Assembly (NCBI RefSeq): GCF_003814555.1 | Contig: NZ_RKQN01000002.1 | Location: 310,001 to 374,000 of the forward strand | Direction: 5' to 3' | DNA length: 64,000 bases | Source of the DNA: Vulcaniibacterium tengchongense | GTDB taxonomy: Bacteria; Pseudomonadota; Gammaproteobacteria; Xanthomonadales; Xanthomonadaceae | Part shown: one piece after another, positions 38,351 through 47,511 of the stretch | Position numbering within the stretch: position 1 is the stretch's first letter | Layout: each line of letters starts with the position of its first letter | Position numbers and translations under genes: made by a program | The notes under the pieces: model-generated | Databases searched by the model: none | What the model saw: the letters and a program-made list of their open reading frames with translations, nothing else | What the model was told of the DNA's origin: nothing

Positions 38351-40942
38351 ATGAGCCTCAGCGAATACCGCCGCAAGCGCCGCTTCGACCGCACCCGCGA
38401 ACCCGCGCCGGAGCGCGCGGCGAAGTCCGGCCGCGCGATCTTCGTGGTGCAGCTGCACCACGCCCGCCGCCGCCACTACGACTTCCGCCTGCAGGTGGGC
38501 GACGCGCTCAAGAGCTGGGCGGTGCCCAAGGGCCCGAGCTTCGACCCCAAGGTCAAGCGCCTCGCGGCCGAGGTCGAGGATCACCCGCTGGCCTACGCCG
38601 ATTTCGAGGGCGAGATCCCGCAGGGCGAGTACGGCGGCGGCCACGTCGCGCTGTTCGACCGCGGCGTGTGGGCGACCGAGGGGGACGCCGAGGCGCAGCT
38701 GGCCAAGGGCCACCTGCGCTTCGAGCTGTTCGGCGACAAGCTCAAGGGCGCCTGGCACCTGGTCCGCACCGCGCGCCCGGCGCGGCAGCCGGAGTGGTTG
38801 CTGTTCAAGGCCGAGGACGAGTTCGCCGGCGCGGTGGAGGCCGACGACCTGCTCGGCGACGTGGCCCCGCCGGACGGCCGGGGCGGGCGGCGCGCGGCCG
38901 CGGCCAAGTCCGCCACGAAGGCCGCGAAGAAGACGGCGAAGCCCGAGGCGGCGAAGAAAACCGCGGCGGCGGCCAAGCCGGCTCCGCGCCGCCGCCGGGT
39001 CGACTGGCGCAAGCGCGCCGAGGCCCTGCCCGGTGCGCGCGCGGGCAAGCTGCGCGACGCGCCGTTCGAGCCGCAGCTGGCGCGCCTGGTCGACCAGCCG
39101 CCGGCGGGCGGGGAGTGGCTGCACGAGATCAAGTGGGACGGCTACCGCCTGCTCGCCGTGATCCGCGACGGCGGCGCGCGGATCTGGTCGCGCAACGCGC
39201 TGCCGTGGACGCAGAAGGTGCCGGACATCGCCGCCTCGCTGGAGCGGCTGGGCGTGCGCCAGGCGGCGCTCGACGGCGAGCTGATCGCCGGCGCCGGCGG
39301 CCAGGCCGATTTCGGCCTGCTCCAGGCCACGCTCGCCGGCGAGAAGAGCGCGGCGCTGACCTACGTGCTGTTCGACCTGCTGCACCTGGAAGGCGTCGAC
39401 CTGAGCCGGGTCGCGCAGGTCGAGCGCAAGGCGCTGCTCGAGGCGTTGCTGCAGCGCCCGCCGCCGCACCTGGCCTACAGCTCGCACAGCGTCGGCAACG
39501 GCGAGGCGGCGTTCGCGCTGGCGCACGAGCGCGGCTGGGAAGGCATCGTCTCCAAGCGCGCCTCCGCGCCGTACCGCGGCGGCCGCGGCGACGACTGGCG
39601 CAAGACCAAGCGCCTGGCCAGCGAGGAGTTCGCGGTGGTCGGCTTCACCGCGCCCAAGGGCGCGCGCGCCGGCTTCGGCTCGCTGCTGCTGGCGCGGCCG
39701 GACCCGCGCCACGGCTGGCGCTACGCCGGGCGGGTCGGCGCCGGCTTCAGCGACGAACTGCTGCGCGAGTTGTCGGCGCGGCTCGAGCGCGGCGCACGCG
39801 GCGAGCCGACCGTGCACGTGGCCGTGGACGATCCGGAGCTGCGCCGGGCGAAGTGGATCGAGCCGCGCCTGGTGGTCGAGGTCTACTACCGCGGCTTCGG
39901 CAGCCAGGGCGTGCTGCGCCAGCCTTCGCTCAAGGGCGTGCGCCCGGACAAGGCCCCCGACGACCTGCTCGACGGCGACCGGCCGGCGGCGCCGGGACCG
40001 GGTCGCGCACCCGCGCGGCGGCGCGCGGCGGCGAAACCGGCCGACGCCGCGAACCACGCCCCGCGCCTCACCCATCCCGAGCGCGTGGTCTATCCGGATG
40101 CGGGCATCACCAAGGCCGAGGTCGCCGCCTACTACCAGGCGATGGCGGACTGGCTGCTGCCGGAGATCGTCGGCCGGCCGGTGTCGATCGTGCGCTGCCC
40201 GCAGGGCGTGGAGCGCACCTGCTTCTTCCAGAAGCACCACACCGCCGGGCTCGAGGCGGTGGTCGCCGTGCCGCTGAAGGAGGAAGGCGGGCGCGACGCC
40301 GAATACCTGGTGGTGCGCGACCTGCGCGGGTTGATGGAACTGGTGCAGTTCAACGCGCTGGAATTCCACCCTTGGGGGGCGCGCGCGGAGACGCCGGACC
40401 AGGCCGACCGGGTGGTGTTCGATCTCGACCCGGGCCCGGACGTGCCCTGGAGCGAGGTGGTCGCCGCGGCGCGCCTGGTGCGCGAGCGCCTCGAGCAGGT
40501 GTCGCTGCGCTCCTACCTGCGCACGTCCGGCGGCAAGGGCCTGCACGTGGTGGTGCCGCTGAGCCCGGGGTGCGACTGGAGCCTGGTCAAGCCGTTCACC
40601 CAGGCCTTCGCCGAATCGATGGCGCAGATGGAGCCGCTGAAGTTCGTGTCCACCGCCTCCAAGCGCTACCGCAAGGGCAAGATCTTCGTCGATTACCTGC
40701 GCAACGGCCGCGGCGCCACCAGCGTCGCCTCGTTCTCGCTGCGCGTGCGCGCCGGCGCGCCGGTGGCGATGCCGCTGCGCTGGGAGGAACTGGCGCGGCT
40801 GCGCAGCGGCGCCGCGTTCGACATCTTCAGCGCGCCGAAGCGGATGCGGCGGCTGAAGCGGCACCCGTGGCACGGCATCGACGCGGTGCGGCAGAACCTG
40901 GACGACGTGAGCCGGATGCTGGGGCTGGCGAAATCGCGATAA
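38351..40942 (+). CDS. ligD: Multifunctional NHEJ ligase LigD
   Basis: This 863-residue three-domain protein has the Pseudomonas order. The 3'-phosphoesterase comes first (residues about 20-160, FVVQLHHARRRHYDFRLQVG). A lysine/alanine linker follows, then the ATP-dependent ligase (KxDG motif in LHEIKWDGYRLLAV, ALDGELIAGAGG), then the primase/polymerase (LTHPERVVYPDAG, the metal-binding VVFDLDPGPD, TSGGKGLHVVVPL). It repairs double-strand breaks with Ku. No ku gene is in this window. The ATG at 38351 was chosen because the family N-terminus MSLSEYRRKRRFDRTREP starts there. Confidence 0.94.
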   Translation: MSLSEYRRKRRFDRTREPAPERAAKSGRAIFVVQLHHARRRHYDFRLQVGDALKSWAVPKGPSFDPKVKRLAAEVEDHPLAYADFEGEIPQGEYGGGHVALFDRGVWATEGDAEAQLAKGHLRFELFGDKLKGAWHLVRTARPARQPEWLLFKAEDEFAGAVEADDLLGDVAPPDGRGGRRAAAAKSATKAAKKTAKPEAAKKTAAAAKPAPRRRRVDWRKRAEALPGARAGKLRDAPFEPQLARLVDQPPAGGEWLHEIKWDGYRLLAVIRDGGARIWSRNALPWTQKVPDIAASLERLGVRQAALDGELIAGAGGQADFGLLQATLAGEKSAALTYVLFDLLHLEGVDLSRVAQVERKALLEALLQRPPPHLAYSSHSVGNGEAAFALAHERGWEGIVSKRASAPYRGGRGDDWRKTKRLASEEFAVVGFTAPKGARAGFGSLLLARPDPRHGWRYAGRVGAGFSDELLRELSARLERGARGEPTVHVAVDDPELRRAKWIEPRLVVEVYYRGFGSQGVLRQPSLKGVRPDKAPDDLLDGDRPAAPGPGRAPARRRAAAKPADAANHAPRLTHPERVVYPDAGITKAEVAAYYQAMADWLLPEIVGRPVSIVRCPQGVERTCFFQKHHTAGLEAVVAVPLKEEGGRDAEYLVVRDLRGLMELVQFNALEFHPWGARAETPDQADRVVFDLDPGPDVPWSEVVAAARLVRERLEQVSLRSYLRTSGGKGLHVVVPLSPGCDWSLVKPFTQAFAESMAQMEPLKFVSTASKRYRKGKIFVDYLRNGRGATSVASFSLRVRAGAPVAMPLRWEELARLRSGAAFDIFSAPKRMRRLKRHPWHGIDAVRQNLDDVSRMLGLAKSR

Positions 40943-41089
40943 CCCCGCCGCGTGGCGCAAGGCCGCCGAGCGCCTCGCGCCATGCCTCCGCTTCCCTTTG
41001 CCTTGCAGGGCGAGCCATCCGCGTCGTTCCGCTACGGGAGCGGGATCGCCGCCGCCGCGAAACGCGGCCTGCGCCGCGGCGACTCGATC

Positions 41090-42133
41090 TCAATGCCGCG
41101 GCGTGCTCCCGCCGACGTCGCCGCCGCCGATGTCCTGGCCCTGGCCGTAGCTGGCCTCGGTCTGCTGTTGCTGCTCGCGGCCGGTCGGCGAGTAGCGGCT
41201 CTGGCCGCGGCTCTCGTCCTCGCGCACCCGCAGGCGGTTCTCGATGTCGCGCACGCCGCTGCAGGACTCGGCCAGGTCCTCGGCGCGGTACTTCATCTGC
41301 CGCCGGCCCACCTCGCCTTCGAGGGTGACCACGCCCTGGCGCACCTGCACCTCGATGCCGCGCGCGTCGATGTCGTCGGCGTCGGTCAGGCGCTCGCACA
41401 GCTCCTCGCGGATGCGCTCGTCGGAGCGGGTGTAGTTCTTCGGCCCGATGCCGCGGTAGCCGCGCATGCCGGCGGAAGCGCCGTAGCCGGCATGGCGGCT
41501 GCTGCCGTAGCCGCCGCTGCCGCCGTAGCCGCTGCCGGCGTGACCCGCCCGGCCGCCGCCGAAGCGCTCGTCGCCGGCGGGCGGGCCCTGCCACGGCGCG
41601 CGGCCGGTGCCGCTGGCGCTGGCGTAGCGGCCCTCGCGCCATGGGCTGTCGTCGTCGCCGTACTCGCTGGCGTAGGTCTCGCCACGGTAGTCGCTGCCGC
41701 CGTAGCCGCGGCCGAACTCGCGCTCGCCCAGGCCGTAGCTGCGCTCGCCGCCGGTGCGCGGGGCGTAGCCGCCCGGTCCGCCGCGGCCGAGGTCGTAGCC
41801 GCGCGGGTAGTCGCCCGGGTGGCGCTGGTCGCTGTAGCCGAAGTCGGCGGCGCCGAAATCCTGGCCGCGCTCGGCGCCGAAGCGGTAACCCTGGTTGCGG
41901 TAGCCGCGCATCCGCTCGCGGTCGTGCTCGTGTTCGCCGAACGAGCCCTGGCGGCCGTAGGTGCGCTGTTCGATGTCCGGGTCCTGCTCGCGGAAGGGGC
42001 GGTCTTCGTTTCGGTTCATGGCATGTCTCCTGTCGCTGAGCCAATCGCGGCTGGCGTCGGCGAAACGCTTGCCCAGCCGGACGAGGTCTTGCGCCATCTC
42101 GTTGAGTTCGGCGCGAATGCTGCTGTCTCGCAT
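41090..42133 (-). CDS. BON-domain protein with a Gly/Tyr/Arg-rich low-complexity middle
   Basis: This 347-residue protein has an N-terminal helix (MRDSSIRAELNEMAQDLVRL). A 200-residue disordered region rich in G, Y, R, S and D follows (repeated RGY, GYGG, YGR). A BON domain lies at about residues 245-310 (SDERIREELCERLTDADDID, VTLEGEVGRRQMKYRAEDL), and the tail is glutamine-rich. BON domains bind phospholipids or other envelope partners. Two starts are plausible and in frame: ATG 42133 behind GGAGGA and ATG 42019 behind AGGAGA, both with good ribosome-site spacing, so two isoforms could be made. Confidence 0.82.
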   Translation of the reverse strand: MRDSSIRAELNEMAQDLVRLGKRFADASRDWLSDRRHAMNRNEDRPFREQDPDIEQRTYGRQGSFGEHEHDRERMRGYRNQGYRFGAERGQDFGAADFGYSDQRHPGDYPRGYDLGRGGPGGYAPRTGGERSYGLGEREFGRGYGGSDYRGETYASEYGDDDSPWREGRYASASGTGRAPWQGPPAGDERFGGGRAGHAGSGYGGSGGYGSSRHAGYGASAGMRGYRGIGPKNYTRSDERIREELCERLTDADDIDARGIEVQVRQGVVTLEGEVGRRQMKYRAEDLAESCSGVRDIENRLRVREDESRGQSRYSPTGREQQQQTEASYGQGQDIGGGDVGGSTPRH

Positions 42134-42300
42134 GGCGTGATTCCTCCAGCAGAAGGCGGGGCGGCCCGCGCTCGGAGCGCCACGCCCCGGTGCGCGGTTC
42201 GCGTCGATCCACTGTGCCGCAGGCGCCGTTACGCGCCCGCGATGCCGCGGTTAGGCGCGGCGCGGGCGCGTTCAAGATCGTGGCCGGCGCGTGCAGGCGC

Positions 42301-45264
42301 TCAGGCGCCGGCGCCGGACAGCCCGTTCGAGGCGGCGCCGGCGCGCAGCTCGCGCGCGACGCCCTCCAGCGGCGCCGGCCGCCCGAACCAGTAGCCCTGC
42401 ACCTGGTCGCAGCCGTGCCGGCGCAGCCACTCGTACTGCGCCCGCGTCTCCACGCCCTCGGCGATCACGGTCAGGCCCAGGCTGTGCCCGAGCGCGAGCA
42501 GCGCGCGGCAGATCGAGGCGTTGCGCTCGTCGCTGTCGACCTCGGCGACGAACGAGCGGTCGATCTTGAGCGCGTCCAGCGGCAGGTGGCGCAGGTACGA
42601 CAGGCTGGAAAAGCCGGTGCCGAAGTCGTCCAGCGACACGCACACGCCCTGCCGCTGCAGCTGGCGCAGCGTGTGCATCGCCTGCTCGGGGCGGTTGAGC
42701 AGCACGCTCTCGGTCAACTCCACGTGCAGCGCGCCGCGCTCCAGCCCGAACTCCGCCATCGCCGCCTGGATGTCCGCGACCAGATCGCTGTCGAGGAACT
42801 GCACCAGCGAGATGTTGATCGCGATCGGCAGCGTCACCCCGGCCTCGCGCAGCCGCCGCTGCGCGCGCGCCGCCTCGCGCAGCGCCCAGCGGCCCAGCGG
42901 CACGATCTGCCCGGAGTCCTCGCACATGCCGATGAACTCGGCCGGCGGCACGAAGCCGCCGCCGGGCAGCGGCCAGCGGGTCAGCGCCTCCAGCGCGGCC
43001 GGCGTGCCGTCCCCGGCGTGGCGGATGATCTGGAAGTGCAGTTCGAACTCGCCCGCGTCGAGCGCGCGGTGGATGCGCCCGGCCAGCTGCAGGCGGCGCT
43101 TGGCGCGTTCGGTCATGGCGCGGTCGAAGCGCATCACCGCGAAGCGTTCGCTGCGCGCCGCGTGCACGGCCAGGGCGGCGTTGTCGATCACCTGCGCCGG
43201 CTCGGCGCCGTCGCCGGGAAAGTCGGCCTGGCCGATCCAGGCTTCCAGCCGGTGCAGGCTGTCCGCGCCCGGCACCGGCTCGCCGACCGCCGCCTGCAGC
43301 GCGGCCAGCGCCTCCTCGCCCGCGCCCGGCGCGCGCACCGCCAGCACGAACTCGTCGTCGCGCATGCAGGCGGCCAGGCCGTAGCGCTCGCCGAGCGCGT
43401 CGAGCCGGCGCGCGATCGCCCGCCGCACCTCGTCGCCGGCGCCGCGGCCAAGGCTGTCCTCGATCAGCTCCAGCCCGCGCAGCTGCACGTAGAGGATGCG
43501 GTAGGCCTCGGCCCCGGCCAGGCGCTCGGCCAGCGCGTGCGCGTTGAGCAGGCCGGTGGTGGGCTCGTGGCCGGCGCGCCAGGCGAGCTCGCGCTGGTGC
43601 GCCATCAGCTCGGTGATGTCCTCGGCCAGGATCAGCCGCGCCGGGCGGCCGGCGAATTCGATGTCGGCGCTGTACACCTTCACCTGGCGGACCGAGCCGT
43701 CCTTGCGCCGGTGCGACCACACCCGCGCCTCGTCGAAGCCCTCGCGCGGGCGGCGGATGTCCTCCAGCAGCGCCGCGTGCTGCTCCGGCGGGCGGATGTC
43801 GAGGATGCGCATCGCCAGGAATTCGTCGCGGCTGTAGCCGTAGCGCTCGGTCGCGGCGCGGTTGACCTCGAGGAAGCGCAGCGTCTCCAGGTCGAACACC
43901 CAGAACGGCAGCGGGTTGCGCTCGAACAGCAGGCGGAACTGGCGCTCGGCGTCGGTCAGCCGCGCCTGCACGCGCATGCGCTCGCTGATGTCGACCACGG
44001 TGCCGGTCATGGTCTCGGCGCCGTCCTCGCCGGCGACCACGGCGCCGCGGATGGTGAGCCAGCGCACCTCGCCGTCGCGGCGGACGATCCGGTAGTCGGC
44101 CTGGAACGGGGCGCGCTCGCGCCAGGCGCGGCCGAGCAGGCGCAGCAGGCGCCGGCGGTCGCCGGGGTGCACCATCGCGTAGAACTCGGCGCGGCGGCAG
44201 CCGGTGCGCGACGGATCGAGGCCGAGCAGCTCGCTGACCTGCTCGGACCATGCGATATGGTCGCTGCCGCGCGCGATCGCCCAGGTGCCGGTGCGGCCGA
44301 CCCGCTGCGCCATGCGCAGGCGGACCGCGCTGCGCGCCAGCTCGTCCAGCAGCCGCGCCTGCGCCGCGCCGCCCCGCCGCACCGTGCGCAGCAGGTAGGC
44401 CAGCCCGGCCCAGTACAGCAGGTACAGCACCGCCGCCGCCGCGACGAAGCGGCGCCACGGCGCCAGCACCTCGTCGCGCGAGACGCCGGCGGCGATCATC
44501 AGCGGGTAGCCCTGCAGCGCGCGCGCGGCGACGATCCGCTCGACGCCGTCGAGATGGCTGGTGCGCAGGCGCGCGCCGGACGCGCCGGCCAGCTCGCCGG
44601 GGAAGCGCCGGCCGACCAGCGCCGGCGCGTGGCTGTGCGCGAGCACGGTGCCGTCGCGGTCGAGCACCTCGACCATGCCTTCGCGGCCGGTGTCGAGGCC
44701 GGCGATGATGCCGTGCAGTTCCTCGGCGCGCAGGCGCGCGAGGACCCAGCGATCCGGCCCCAGCGGCATCGCCAGCGGCAGCAGCCACTGCCCCCGCGCG
44801 CGCTGCGGCGGGCCGACGTGCAGCGCGCTGCCGCGGCCGCGGCGGTCGTCGGCGATCCAGCGCGGCAGGCTCGGGTCGCCGCGCCCCGGAAGCAACGCGC
44901 GCCCCTGGCCGTCGAGCACGACGATGCTCTCCAGTTCGGCATGGCGCTCGAGCACGCCGCGGATCGCCTCGCCCAGCAGCGGGGCCGCCTGCGCGGGCAC
45001 GTTGCGGAACAACTGCTCGGCATCGCCGGCGATGCCGAGCAGCGCGCGCTCCAGGTTGCGCAGCTCCAGGCGCAGCAGGCGCTCGGCGCCGGCGCTCAGC
45101 GCCTGGCTCTGGCGCTGCGCCGAGGCCAGGCGGGTCTCCCGGTCGCCGAGCACCACGTAGGTCAACCCGGCCAGCAGCGCCGCCCCGAGCAGCAGGCCGG
45201 CGACCAGGATCGCGCGGGTCGAGCCGGTGCCGGGCGAAGAGCTTGGCGCTGCACTGACGACCAT
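42301..45264 (-). CDS. PAS-GGDEF(degenerate)-EAL cyclic-di-GMP phosphodiesterase
   Basis: This 987-residue membrane sensor has a membrane helix at about 18-40, a periplasmic sensor to about residue 265, a second helix (VAAAAVLYLLYWAGLAYLL), two PAS domains (EFYAMVHPGDRRRLLRLLG; LLFERNPLPFWVFDLETLRF), a GGDEF-like domain and an EAL domain. The GGDEF signature is RDDEF, so cyclase activity is unlikely. The EAL domain keeps EALTRW, NISLVQFL, DDFGTGFSSLSYL and AEGVET, so phosphodiesterase activity is likely. Low c-di-GMP usually favours motility over biofilm. Confidence 0.9.
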   Translation of the reverse strand: MVVSAAPSSSPGTGSTRAILVAGLLLGAALLAGLTYVVLGDRETRLASAQRQSQALSAGAERLLRLELRNLERALLGIAGDAEQLFRNVPAQAAPLLGEAIRGVLERHAELESIVVLDGQGRALLPGRGDPSLPRWIADDRRGRGSALHVGPPQRARGQWLLPLAMPLGPDRWVLARLRAEELHGIIAGLDTGREGMVEVLDRDGTVLAHSHAPALVGRRFPGELAGASGARLRTSHLDGVERIVAARALQGYPLMIAAGVSRDEVLAPWRRFVAAAAVLYLLYWAGLAYLLRTVRRGGAAQARLLDELARSAVRLRMAQRVGRTGTWAIARGSDHIAWSEQVSELLGLDPSRTGCRRAEFYAMVHPGDRRRLLRLLGRAWRERAPFQADYRIVRRDGEVRWLTIRGAVVAGEDGAETMTGTVVDISERMRVQARLTDAERQFRLLFERNPLPFWVFDLETLRFLEVNRAATERYGYSRDEFLAMRILDIRPPEQHAALLEDIRRPREGFDEARVWSHRRKDGSVRQVKVYSADIEFAGRPARLILAEDITELMAHQRELAWRAGHEPTTGLLNAHALAERLAGAEAYRILYVQLRGLELIEDSLGRGAGDEVRRAIARRLDALGERYGLAACMRDDEFVLAVRAPGAGEEALAALQAAVGEPVPGADSLHRLEAWIGQADFPGDGAEPAQVIDNAALAVHAARSERFAVMRFDRAMTERAKRRLQLAGRIHRALDAGEFELHFQIIRHAGDGTPAALEALTRWPLPGGGFVPPAEFIGMCEDSGQIVPLGRWALREAARAQRRLREAGVTLPIAINISLVQFLDSDLVADIQAAMAEFGLERGALHVELTESVLLNRPEQAMHTLRQLQRQGVCVSLDDFGTGFSSLSYLRHLPLDALKIDRSFVAEVDSDERNASICRALLALGHSLGLTVIAEGVETRAQYEWLRRHGCDQVQGYWFGRPAPLEGVARELRAGAASNGLSGAGA

Positions 45265-45390
45265 CGTTCCGCCGTGACGAGAGATGAGAAAAACGAAGCA
45301 ACGCCTGCGGCCGATGATGGCATCGCATGCCGGAATTGGCGAGCGGCGGCGGTCACGCCCGGTCCACCGGCGCGGGTGTATGCCGCGCGC

Positions 45391-46752
45391 ATGGAACGCA
45401 GGTTCGCGCCCGCCGCAATCCTCGCCGTCGGTCCGCGCGCGGCGGGCCCGATCGCCGCGGCGCTGCTGGCGGCGCTGCTCGGCGCTTGCGGGCATGCGCG
45501 CCTGCTCGCCGGCGAGGACACCGGGCCCACGCCGACGCTCGCGCCGCCGCGGCGCACGCCGCTGCCCACCGTCGACATCGCGCCGGCGCGCGGCTGGCCG
45601 GCGGACGCGGCGCCGGTCGCCGCGCCGGGCCTGCGCGTGCGTGCGTTCGCGCGCGGCCTGCGACATCCGCGCTGGCTGCACGTGCTGCCCAACGGCGACG
45701 TGCTGGTCGCCGAGAGCGGCGCGCCGCCGGGCAAGTCCGGCATCCGCGGGCTCAAGGGCCTGGCGATGGCCGCGGTGATGAAGCGCGCCGGCGCGGCGGT
45801 GCCGAGCGCCGATCGCATCACCCTGCTGCGCGACGCCGACGGCAACGGCCGGGCCGAGCTGCGCAGCGCCTTCGCCGAGGGCCTGGACTCGCCGTTCGGC
45901 ATGGCCCTGGTCGGCGATGCGCTCTACGTCGCCAATGCCGGCTCGCTGGTGCGCTTCCGCTACCGCGAGGGCGACACGCGCGCGCGGGGCGCGGCGCAGA
46001 AGGTCGTCGACCTGCCGGGCAAGGGCGATGAACCCAACCACCACTGGACCAAGAGCCTGCTCGCCGCGCCGGGCGGCACGCGGCTGTACGTGGGCGTCGG
46101 CGCCAACAGCAACGTCGGCGAGAACGGCCTGGCCGCCGAGCGCGACCGCGCCGCGGTGCTGGAGGTCGATCCGGCCCGCGGCGCGGTGCGGGCCTACGCG
46201 ACGGGCCTGCGCAACCCGGTCGGCCTGGACTGGGAGCCGCGCAGCGGCGCGCTGTGGGCGGCGGTCAACGAGCGCGACGAACTCGGCAGCGACCTGGTGC
46301 CGGACTACCTGGCCCGGCTCGAACGCGGCGCGTTCTACGGCTGGCCCCACGCGTACTGGGGCGCGCACCCCGATCCGCGGGTGCGGCCGGCGCGGCCGGA
46401 TCGGGTCGCCGCCGCGCGCACGCCGGACTACGCGCTGGGCGCGCACGTCGCGCCGCTCGGGCTGGCGTTCGCGCGCGACGCGCGGCTCGGCCCCGGCTAC
46501 GCCGAGGGCGCGTTCGTCGGCCTGCACGGCTCCTGGAACCGCCGCCCGCTGGCCGGCTACAAGGTGGTGTTCGTGCCGTTCCGCGACGGCACGCCGAGCG
46601 GGCCGATGCGCGAGGTGCTCGGCGGCTTCCTCGATGCGGCCGGCCGCGCCTACGGCCGCCCGGCCGGCGTGGCGGTCGACCGCCGCGGCGCGCTGCTGGT
46701 GGCCGACGACGCCGGCGACGCGGTCTGGCGCGTCGAACGTGCCGCGCCGTAG
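45391..46752 (+). CDS. Sorbosone-dehydrogenase/PQQ-type beta-propeller lipoprotein
   Basis: This 453-residue protein has a lipobox (LLGACG, cysteine about 33) and six-bladed propeller blocks typical of soluble glucose/sorbosone dehydrogenase-like proteins: GLRHPRWLHVLPNGDVLVAE, GPGY-type EGAFVGLHGSWNR, YATGLRNPVGLDWEP. The histidine and loops that contact PQQ in glucose dehydrogenase are partly present (NPTT-like NHHWTKS). Membrane-anchored oxidation of a sugar or aldehyde is the best guess, but many members lack a demonstrated substrate. It is divergent from the EAL gene. Confidence 0.82.
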   Translation: MERRFAPAAILAVGPRAAGPIAAALLAALLGACGHARLLAGEDTGPTPTLAPPRRTPLPTVDIAPARGWPADAAPVAAPGLRVRAFARGLRHPRWLHVLPNGDVLVAESGAPPGKSGIRGLKGLAMAAVMKRAGAAVPSADRITLLRDADGNGRAELRSAFAEGLDSPFGMALVGDALYVANAGSLVRFRYREGDTRARGAAQKVVDLPGKGDEPNHHWTKSLLAAPGGTRLYVGVGANSNVGENGLAAERDRAAVLEVDPARGAVRAYATGLRNPVGLDWEPRSGALWAAVNERDELGSDLVPDYLARLERGAFYGWPHAYWGAHPDPRVRPARPDRVAAARTPDYALGAHVAPLGLAFARDARLGPGYAEGAFVGLHGSWNRRPLAGYKVVFVPFRDGTPSGPMREVLGGFLDAAGRAYGRPAGVAVDRRGALLVADDAGDAVWRVERAAP

Positions 46753-46921
46753 CCGGCCGCCGCGCCGGCGCGGGCCGCGCCCGTCCGGCCCCCCTCCTTT
46801 CGTCGCCGCACGCGAAAAAAACGCCGTCCCGGACTTGGCGGCGCGTTGACGTTGCCCTACATTCCGCTTGCCTGCAGGGTTTCGGGCACAACATCCACTA
46901 TCGAGTTACTGCGAGACACAT

Positions 46922-47305
46922 ATGGCGAAGACCAAGCAAGTGGCAAAGAAAGCCGCGCCGAAGAAGGCCGCTGCCAAGCCGGCCGCTCCGAAGCCGATCA
47001 AGGAAGTCCTGAGCAAGTCCGGGCTGGTGGCGCACCTGTCCGAGACCTCCGGCGTCGTGGCTCGCGACGTGCGCGCCGTGCTGGCCGCGCTGGAAGGCGC
47101 GATCCACGGCTCCATCAGCAAGAAGGGCGCCGGCGCCTTCACCCTGCCGGGCGTGCTGAAGATCACTGCGGTCAACGTGCCGGCCAAGCCGCGCCGCAAG
47201 GGCATCAACCCCTTCACCAAGGAAGAGGTCTGGTTCGCCGCCAAGCCGGCTTCGGTGAAGGTCAAGGTGCGTCCGCTGAAGAAGCTCAAGGACGCCGCGG
47301 CCTGA
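46922..47305 (+). CDS. HU-family DNA-binding protein with lysine/alanine tail
   Basis: This 127-residue histone-like protein has an N-terminal tail of Lys-Ala-Pro repeats (residues 1-26, AKKAAPKKAAAKPAAP). The HU/IHF fold follows (LVAHLSETSGVVARDVRAVL, LPGVLKITAVNVPAKPRRKG, NPFTKEEVWFAAKPA). The tail resembles H1-like extensions seen in Xanthomonadaceae HU. It bends and compacts DNA. It is a single gene with a strong terminator 40 bp after the stop. Codon use is noticeably less extreme in GC than its neighbours, as expected for a highly expressed gene. Confidence 0.93.
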   Translation: MAKTKQVAKKAAPKKAAAKPAAPKPIKEVLSKSGLVAHLSETSGVVARDVRAVLAALEGAIHGSISKKGAGAFTLPGVLKITAVNVPAKPRRKGINPFTKEEVWFAAKPASVKVKVRPLKKLKDAAA

Positions 47306-47344
47306 GCCGCGCAAGCGAAGCGGCGCCCCGCGCCGCCCCGCATC

Positions 47345-47376
47345 GAAGCGGCGCCTCCGGGCGCCGCTTCTTTTTT
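47345..47376 (+). terminator. Intrinsic terminator of the HU gene
   Basis: A perfect 11-bp stem (GAAGCGGCGCC with GGCGCCGCTTC) with a TCCG tetraloop is followed by six T. It lies 40 bp past the HU stop codon. Confidence 0.93.
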
Positions 47377-47511
47377 GCGCCGTGCCGTCAGCCTCGGCCG
47401 CGCACCGGCCGCCTGCACGCTTCCGCCACGAACGGCGTCGCCTGCCTCCGCGCGCGCCGCACGCCCGTCACATACGCGGCCTAGCCTGTGCGCCGTCACA
47501 GGGGAGGCACC

